From: Clostridiales bacterium UBA929
GTDB taxonomy: Bacteria > Bacillota > Clostridia > Oscillospirales > UBA929
Direction of reading: 5' to 3'
Assembly: GCA_002293625.1 (NCBI GenBank)
Contig: DBDP01000149.1
Span: forward strand, 1 to 16,916
DNA length: 16,916 nt
This document shows positions 12,555 to 16,916 of the stretch, in pieces; position 1 is the stretch's first letter, and every line of letters begins with the position of its first letter. The notes below the pieces were generated by a model, which made no database searches, was not told where the DNA came from, and saw nothing but the letters and a program-made list of their open reading frames with translations. Both the position numbers and the translations under genes were made by a program.

Positions 12555-13397
12555 TTACTTCTTCGTCACAGGCAGCCAAACCTCATACTGCATGTTCACG
12601 GGATCGTCGTTGAGGTAGACCTCGATGTCCGCGACGGTCGCCCACTCGTAGCCGGACGTGGGCAGCCACTCGGAGAAGATACGCTTCTGCAAGTCCCCGA
12701 TGCTTCCGGGGGTTCCCGCGCCGGTGAAGATCGCCCATGTGGTAGTGGGTATGGTAAGCTCAAACATCCCTTCGGGGACGGGTTTGTCGGTCGCGGCCGC
12801 AATGTAGTAGTAGTTTTCCTCGTCTTCGCCGTAGCAGGTGGACGCGCCAAGCAGTCCTCTCGGTTCGGTATTCATCAGCGCGGCGATTTGCGGGATCTGC
12901 GGCGCTGATTTTTTCCAAAACTCCGGCACGCACTTAAAATTCTCCTCCACGTCCTCGCTGATTCTCTCGCGCACCCCCACGATACGGAATGTGTCTTTGT
13001 TCACGATGCGGTACTCCATTTCAATGACTCCCTTAATACTTATTTGGAAGCTGAGGCGCGGAAAGGCTTTGAGAACCGTGTCCGGCAGGCGTGCGGCGGA
13101 CGGAGGGACGCCGTGTACGCTTTGGAACGCCCTGTTGAACGCCGTCGGCGAATCGTAGCCGTAACGCAGTGATACGTCTATCACCTTGTCGCCCTGCTGT
13201 AAGTCGAACGCCGCTTTTGTCAGGCGTCTCTGCCGGATGTACGCCGACAAAGGAATGCCCGCCATGTAGGAAAACAACCGCTGGAACTGATACTGCGAAG
13301 AAGCCGTGATCCGCGCCGCGTGATCGAAAGAGATGTCGCCGTCCAGGTTGTCCTCCATATAGGAGAGCGCCTCGTTCATTCTGTTCATCCAGTCCAT
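12555..13397 (-). CDS. AraC-family regulator with GyrI-like domain (second, tandem)
   Basis: The product is 280 residues from ATG 13397 (MDWMNRMNEALSYMEDNL), chosen because GGAGG is 9 bases upstream; the longer reading has no such signal. The AraC-type DNA-binding domain is at about 5-105 (ISFDHAARITASSQYQFQRLFSYMAGIPLSAYIRQRRL, then VSLRYGYDSPTAFNRAFQSVHGVPPSA). The C-terminal GyrI-like domain (about 128-280) has EYRIVNKDTFRIVGVRERI and ends EVYLNDDPVNMQYEVWLPVTKK, typical of the effector-binding family. It has the same domain order as its downstream neighbour but modest sequence similarity. The two may respond to related ligands or form one operon (70-base gap). Confidence 0.92.
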   Translation of the reverse strand: MDWMNRMNEALSYMEDNLDGDISFDHAARITASSQYQFQRLFSYMAGIPLSAYIRQRRLTKAAFDLQQGDKVIDVSLRYGYDSPTAFNRAFQSVHGVPPSAARLPDTVLKAFPRLSFQISIKGVIEMEYRIVNKDTFRIVGVRERISEDVEENFKCVPEFWKKSAPQIPQIAALMNTEPRGLLGASTCYGEDEENYYYIAAATDKPVPEGMFELTIPTTTWAIFTGAGTPGSIGDLQKRIFSEWLPTSGYEWATVADIEVYLNDDPVNMQYEVWLPVTKK

Positions 13398-13479
13398 CTG
13401 TCTCAACCTCCATGTGTTAAAGGATACCGTTTTTTCTTCTCGGCGTCCTCTCTTTCTCTGCATAAAACTGCGAGGGGAT

Positions 13480-15171
13480 TCACTCCGCTCTCAGCCGCTC
13501 AACCAGTTTTTCGTCCGGCTCGGCCAATATCGTTTTGAAGCGGTCGTAGATCACCATGCCCGGGCGCGCGCCCGGCGGTTTTTTTACGTACTTGACGGCG
13601 GTGTAATCCACCGGCACTTTCGGGCTTGTCCGTGCCTGTGAAAACCACGCGGCAACGGCGGCGGCTTCGTACAGCGTCCGCTCCCCCGGCTCCGCTCCGC
13701 TTGTTTCGATGACGACATGGCAGCCGGGGATTTTTTGCGTATGCAGCCAAATGTCGTTCCTCCCCGCCATTTTCATCGTCAGCAGGTCGTTCTGACGATT
13801 ATTCCTCCCCGCCCGAAATGAAAACCCTTCCGAAGAGCGGAACCGTGTGGGCTGCGACACAGGTTTTTTACTTTTTTTCGGCGTCTTTTTCTCCGGGCGC
13901 GACTGCATCTCATCGCGAATTTCTTCGAGGTCGCGCTCGCTTGCTACGCGGGAGAGCTGATCGGAAACGCTTTCCCAGTATTCCGCGTCGCGCTCCGCTT
14001 GCAGGATCTGCTCGGCAAGCGCCGTCTCCGCGTTTTTTAATTTCGCGTAAGACTTATAAAACGCGGCGGCGTTCTGCTGCGGGGACTTTGCCGGGTCAAG
14101 CCTGATGGTAAGCATCCCGCCTTCGTGATAGAAATCCTCGACCGTTACGGTTTCCGCGCCCCGTTCCGTTCGGTGCAAATTCGCCATCAGGAGATCCGCT
14201 TTCTCCCGGATATGCTCCCGGTTCTGCGCCTCAAAAAGCTCCTGACGCAGAATCCCAATCTTTTTTTGCAGTCTATCGCGGTTGTTTTTCGCGGCTTTCA
14301 AAAGCCCTGAAGTCTTCTGCGCCATCTGCTCGTTTTTGTCGCGGATCGTGTACAGCGCGTCCATCAGTTCCGAAAATGTCCCCTTATGTGCCTCCTGCGG
14401 AACCGTCAGCAGCGGCAGGCTGAAAAAGTCCGCTCCGTTTTTGATTGTAATCGGTGTAAAGCAATATTCTTTTACACAGTGTGACAAATCCGCGACACGT
14501 TTATATGCTGCGCCGCAATCGTTTGCGGACGCCGCAACATCACGGCACAGAACCGGAGGCATGGCTGTAAAGGTTTTTAGCAACCAATCATCAATAGGCA
14601 TTTCGGCGGGTTTTCGCTCCCATAAAGCGAAAAAGTCCGGCTCGCTGATCGATAGCGGATCCGTTTTTTCTTGCGCCGGGGGATCGCGGTAAAAAAGACC
14701 GGGCAGAACCGGCCTTTCGGGAGACATCTCCGGGTCGACACGCCGCAGACAATCTATAATACGCCCCTCAGCGTCAACAAGTATAATGTTTGAGTGCCTG
14801 CCGATCATCTCAATGACAAGCGTCTTCTCGGTTATGCTCCCCATCTCGTCGGCGGTGTTCCAGCGAAAATGCAGAACGCGCTCCAAATACGGCTGGCGAA
14901 GCCCGATGAACCGCCCGCCTGTGAGGTGCTTACGCAGCAACATGCAAAACATCGGCGGTGACGCGGGGTTTTCAAACGTCCCTTGCGTCAGATGCGCCCG
15001 CGCGTGCTGCGGATGGGCGGACAGCAAAAGCCGGTACGCGCCCCGCAATCCGCGCCCGGACAGGTGGATCTCGAAGCGGGAGGGCATTTGCACCTTGTCA
15101 ATCCGGCTTCCCTCCAAAGCGGCGGACAACTCCGCCGCCAGCGCCGTCACCGCGAACGCATCTACAGGCAT
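13480..15171 (-). CDS. rqcH: NFACT-family ribosome quality control protein RqcH (Rqc2 homologue)
   Basis: RqcH binds stalled 50S subunits and recruits tRNA-Ala to add alanine tails that mark the nascent chain for decay. The product is 563 residues from ATG 15171, which overlaps the Nif3 stop by 10 bases. The N-terminal NFACT-N domain carries LLLSAHPQHARAH, ASPPMFCMLLRKHL and VIEMIGRHSNIILVD. A central coiled coil spans about 280-420, and the C-terminal NFACT-R domain has GRNDIWLHTQKIPGCHVVIE and VKYVKKPPGARPGMV. At residues 97-98 the family's Asp-Arg pair, as in B. subtilis RqcH, reads Glu-Arg (YLERVL), a conservative change. It is also known as a fibronectin-binding-like protein. Confidence 0.94.
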   Translation of the reverse strand: MPVDAFAVTALAAELSAALEGSRIDKVQMPSRFEIHLSGRGLRGAYRLLLSAHPQHARAHLTQGTFENPASPPMFCMLLRKHLTGGRFIGLRQPYLERVLHFRWNTADEMGSITEKTLVIEMIGRHSNIILVDAEGRIIDCLRRVDPEMSPERPVLPGLFYRDPPAQEKTDPLSISEPDFFALWERKPAEMPIDDWLLKTFTAMPPVLCRDVAASANDCGAAYKRVADLSHCVKEYCFTPITIKNGADFFSLPLLTVPQEAHKGTFSELMDALYTIRDKNEQMAQKTSGLLKAAKNNRDRLQKKIGILRQELFEAQNREHIREKADLLMANLHRTERGAETVTVEDFYHEGGMLTIRLDPAKSPQQNAAAFYKSYAKLKNAETALAEQILQAERDAEYWESVSDQLSRVASERDLEEIRDEMQSRPEKKTPKKSKKPVSQPTRFRSSEGFSFRAGRNNRQNDLLTMKMAGRNDIWLHTQKIPGCHVVIETSGAEPGERTLYEAAAVAAWFSQARTSPKVPVDYTAVKYVKKPPGARPGMVIYDRFKTILAEPDEKLVERLRAE

Positions 15172-15932
15172 TGGAACGGCTCCGCGTCTTCCCCGGACAG
15201 TGTGACCTTTAGTTCGGGAAACGCCTTTTTGAGGTACTCCGCGACGACCGGCACGATGATGTTCTCGGTGGCGAAATGCCCGCAGTCGAGCAGGTTTACG
15301 CCGCGATTCTGCGCGGTCAGGAAGTAGTGGTGGGCCACGTCGCCTGTAACGTATGTGTCGCATCCCGCTTTGATGCCGTCTTCAAGCGACATCGCGCCCC
15401 CGCCGGAGCAAACGGCGACCGTTTTTACCGGCTTTCCCGCGTCAAGGAAACGCACAACGCCTGAGCCAAACACTTTTTTGCACAGCGCGGCGTACTCCCG
15501 CGCCGATATGGGTTCTGGCAGCGTCCCGATGCGTCCGATCCCGTCTTTTTCGTCAAAAATTCGAACATTGGTCAACCCTATCATCCGCGCCAGCACATCG
15601 TTGATCCCGCCCGGCGCGGCGTCGAGATTCGTGTGCATCGCGATTGACGCCATCCCCGAACGGCAGAGCGCTAGCAGAACCGCGCCCGCGTCGGTGTCGT
15701 CAGTCGGTCGCAATCGATTCGGCCATACTATGTCGTGGTGCGAGACAATCACGTCTGCTTTTTGCGCAATCGCTTCCTCTATCACCGCGAGCGTCACATC
15801 CAGCGATACCATCACATGCGTCACGGGTTTTCTGCGCTCCCCTGCCTGAAGACCTACGGGATCATTTGCTTCGGCAAGGGAAAGCGGCGCCCACTCGGCG
15901 AGCTTTGCTTCAATGTCATGAACGGTAATCAT
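15162..15932 (-). CDS. Nif3-like dinuclear metal-centre protein
   Basis: This is a NIF3/YbgI/YqfO family protein, 256 residues, with no firmly established reaction (GTP cyclohydrolase I type 2-like annotation is common). ATG 15932 has GGAGG 6 bases upstream and overlaps the trmK stop by 4 bases (ATGA). Metal-ligand motifs are present: DVIVSHHDIVW (about residues 60-70), SIAMHTNLDAAPGGIND (about 97-113), and near the end NLLDCGHFATEN. It is the short form of about 250 residues, without the large insert seen in Bacillus YqfO. The trmK-nif3 pair is conserved in Firmicutes, which supports both calls. Confidence 0.92.
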   Translation of the reverse strand: MITVHDIEAKLAEWAPLSLAEANDPVGLQAGERRKPVTHVMVSLDVTLAVIEEAIAQKADVIVSHHDIVWPNRLRPTDDTDAGAVLLALCRSGMASIAMHTNLDAAPGGINDVLARMIGLTNVRIFDEKDGIGRIGTLPEPISAREYAALCKKVFGSGVVRFLDAGKPVKTVAVCSGGGAMSLEDGIKAGCDTYVTGDVAHHYFLTAQNRGVNLLDCGHFATENIIVPVVAEYLKKAFPELKVTLSGEDAEPFQCL

Positions 15933-16423
15933 TCGTCGCCTCCAAAGAGAAAAATTGTGTACTGCCGACGCCCTTCCGAGACGACGGTCTGACATGACGG
16001 CGCGCGCCCTGCCATTTCGGCGAAGCGCGCGACATGTGTTTGCGGCTGGAGAATCAGCCGTTTTTTGTAGAGCCACGGGCTTTTTTGCAGGATCGACAGA
16101 ATCGTATCGGCTCCCATACCGGTAATCGTCACGGTGTCAAACGCATCCGGCTCAAGCCCCGACGCTCCGTCGCGCAGCAGAAGCGAGATCCTGTCTTCAA
16201 GTCGGTGCGCCCGTACCGTCCTTCGCGCCCGCAGAAGCGGACCTTCGGCGCATTCGGTGGCTGTCACCAACGCGCAAAGGTTTTGCTCCACAAGGTACAC
16301 CGGCAGACGCGCGTGGTCTGTCCCGATGTCCAGTACGCGGTCATTTGGGCGCACAAATGAAGCCGCCGCCAATAAGCGGGGACGCAGGGAAAGCGGTCTA
16401 GGCTTTGCCGTTGAGTTTTGCAA
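15929..16423 (-). CDS. trmK: tRNA (adenine22-N1)-methyltransferase TrmK
   Basis: TrmK uses SAM to methylate N1 of A22 in tRNA. Motifs seen are LSLRPRLLAAASFV, the SAM site VLDIGTDHARLPVYLV, VTITGMGADTILSIL and LILQPQTH. The start is uncertain. The frame is open back to GTG 16477, but that overlaps the DUF1858 gene by 80 bases, and homology begins near LSLRPRL. TTG 16423, used here, gives 164 residues; a CTG near 16367 is also possible. No candidate has a clear ribosome-binding site. The protein ends QYTIFLFGGDE and is about 70 residues shorter than B. subtilis TrmK, lacking the C-terminal helical domain. This may be a lineage-specific short form. Confidence 0.85.
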   Translation of the reverse strand: MQNSTAKPRPLSLRPRLLAAASFVRPNDRVLDIGTDHARLPVYLVEQNLCALVTATECAEGPLLRARRTVRAHRLEDRISLLLRDGASGLEPDAFDTVTITGMGADTILSILQKSPWLYKKRLILQPQTHVARFAEMAGRAPSCQTVVSEGRRQYTIFLFGGDE

Positions 16424-16589
16424 GAAATGCGTCGGCGTCAACGCCGTGTACCTCGCAGGCTTCGGCCAGTGTTTCACCGCGCGAAGCGGGGCAGCCTAAG
16501 CAGTGCATACCGATTTCAAGAAAATGCGGCGCGGTTTCGGGCGCTGCGTCAAGGATATCGCCGATAATTGTGTCTTTTGTGATTTCCAT
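16398..16589 (-). CDS. DUF1858 domain-containing protein
   Basis: This is a 63-residue DUF1858 protein, a small helical domain also found at the N-terminus of ScdA and next to hybrid-cluster proteins. It is thought to act in redox or Fe-S/nitric oxide responses; the exact role is unknown. Characteristic features are MEITKDTIIGDILDAAPETA and the redox-like CxxC in GMHCLGCPAS (Cys 30 and 33), followed by GETLAEACEVHGVD. ATG 16589 is chosen because AAGGAGAA lies 7 bases upstream; ATG 16613 precedes that site. It is the first gene of the likely DUF1858-trmK-nif3-rqcH unit. Confidence 0.9.
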   Translation of the reverse strand: MEITKDTIIGDILDAAPETAPHFLEIGMHCLGCPASRGETLAEACEVHGVDADAFLAKLNGKA

Positions 16590-16620
16590 TATATTCTTCT
16601 CCTTCGTTTCCATCGTAGCC

Positions 16621-16637
16621 CCCTTCCGTCGGAAGGG
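16621..16637. other. Hairpin upstream of the DUF1858 gene
   Basis: The arms CCCTTCCG and CGGAAGGG around a single T form an 8-bp perfect inverted repeat. No T-run follows. It may be part of the repeat cluster to its right. Confidence 0.5.
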
Positions 16638-16654
16638 TTGGCGCGCTTTGCGTA

Positions 16655-16738
16655 CCGGGGGATGTTTTGGGCGATTCGTGAATCACCCCTACCTAGGATG
16701 CCGGGGGATGTCTGCGGACGCGCAATGCGCGCCCCTAC
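16655..16738. repeat. Two tandem copies of a 46-bp palindromic repeat unit
   Basis: CCGGGGGATGT occurs at 16655 and again at 16701, a 46-base period. In each unit it is followed by an imperfect palindrome that ends CCCCTAC: GGGCGATTC/GAATCACCC (16669-16689), and GGACGCGC/GCGCGCCCC (16717-16735). The palindrome arms differ between units while the frame is kept. This resembles dispersed REP-like intergenic repeats of clostridial genomes. Confidence 0.7.
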
Positions 16739-16760
16739 GATAATACGTTTTCTTTAATAA

Positions 16761-16791
16761 CAAGGGCGAAAGCATATTGCTTTCGCCCTTG
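16761..16791 (-). terminator. Long hairpin terminator after the zinc-ribbon gene
   Basis: A perfect 14-bp stem, CAAGGGCGAAAGCA (16761-16774) with its complement (16778-16791), encloses a 3-base loop. It is followed on the minus strand by TTATTAAAG, so the T-tract is imperfect. It lies 15 bases after the minus-strand stop at 16806. Confidence 0.75.
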
Positions 16792-16805
16792 CCCGACAGT
16801 TGCTT

Positions 16806-16916
16806 TTAGCCGTTTTCTCTCATGCGAGCGAAGCAATCGCTGCAATAGACCGGACGGTCGGTCTTGGGCTCGAAAGGCACTTTCGCCTCGCCTCCGCAGG
16901 AAGCGCATACGGCGGT
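16806..16916 (-). CDS. CxxC/CxxC zinc-ribbon protein, 3' end only
   Basis: The last 36 codons of a minus-strand gene run off the window edge. The visible part is a zinc-ribbon module with C-x2-C, 17 residues, then C-x2-C (CASC, then YCSDC), and the typical core KVPFEPKTDRPVYC. Small proteins with this CxxC-x17-CxxC pattern and a VPFxPxxxRPVYC core are common in Firmicutes and are annotated as zinc-ribbon proteins of unknown function. The stop TAA lies 15 bases before a strong hairpin terminator. The N-terminus and total length cannot be seen. Confidence 0.75.
   Translation of the reverse strand, partial: TAVCASCGGEAKVPFEPKTDRPVYCSDCFARMRENG

Noticed and set aside
1..16916. CRISPR array, tRNA or rRNA genes, IS-element transposase
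   Set aside because: No regularly spaced identical repeats, no cloverleaf-like or rRNA-like segment and no transposase motifs were found by eye on either strand.

Overview
The window comes from a spore-forming member of class Clostridia, GC-moderate. The evidence is a full set of spoIIIAA to spoIIIAH genes, the TrmK/Nif3/RqcH housekeeping block and clostridial-type small proteins. I cannot name the genus from sequence alone. The most informative point is that the normally contiguous spoIIIA operon is split in two by about 2.9 kb of accessory genes. Each half is preceded by the same exact 19-bp sequence at a promoter-like position.

Layout from left to right. (1) 1-2600 looks like the right end of an integrated element. 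It holds a frame-disrupted flavodoxin-like fragment, two overlapping small orphan genes on the minus strand (one a single-pass membrane protein), and a large serine recombinase (1097-2572, +). The recombinase ends about 30 bp before a conserved clostridial gene that breaks off after 38 codons (2599-2715, -), so the attachment junction is probably near 2602. (2) 2716-3112 carries a 28-residue Gly/Cys-rich membrane peptide (+) and a strong terminator. (3) 3113-6407 is spoIIIAC-AD-AE-AF-AG-AH (minus strand), tightly packed, with its own leader and the 19-bp motif. (4) 6475-9340 is the island: a terminator, an MNT nucleotidyltransferase/HEPN pair in which HEPN has a 3' frameshift, a small membrane protein, and a divergently transcribed DUF6323-DUF6179 pair. 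(5) 9377-10752 is spoIIIAB-spoIIIAA (minus), preceded by the second copy of the 19-bp motif. (6) 10845-11508 is a hicA-hicB toxin-antitoxin operon (+) with a palindromic operator between -35 and -10 and a His-to-Tyr change at the expected catalytic position of HicA. (7) 11516-13397 holds two tandem AraC/GyrI-like regulators (minus). (8) 13480-16589 is rqcH, a Nif3-family gene, trmK and a DUF1858 gene (minus), mostly overlapping and probably one transcription unit. (9) 16621-16791 holds hairpins and two tandem copies of a 46-bp palindromic repeat, followed by the 3' end of a zinc-ribbon gene (minus).

The SpoIIIA proteins form the mother-cell half of the SpoIIIA-SpoIIQ channel between mother cell and forespore. 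SpoIIIAA is its ATPase, and AG and AH form the ring-like parts. RqcH (ribosome quality control), TrmK (tRNA m1A22) and the Nif3 protein are ordinary housekeeping genes. The accessory genes (HicAB, MNT/HEPN, serine recombinase, the DUF6323/DUF6179 pair) mark this as a plastic stretch of chromosome. Product names rest on recognition of motifs and family-typical sequence; no database search was possible.
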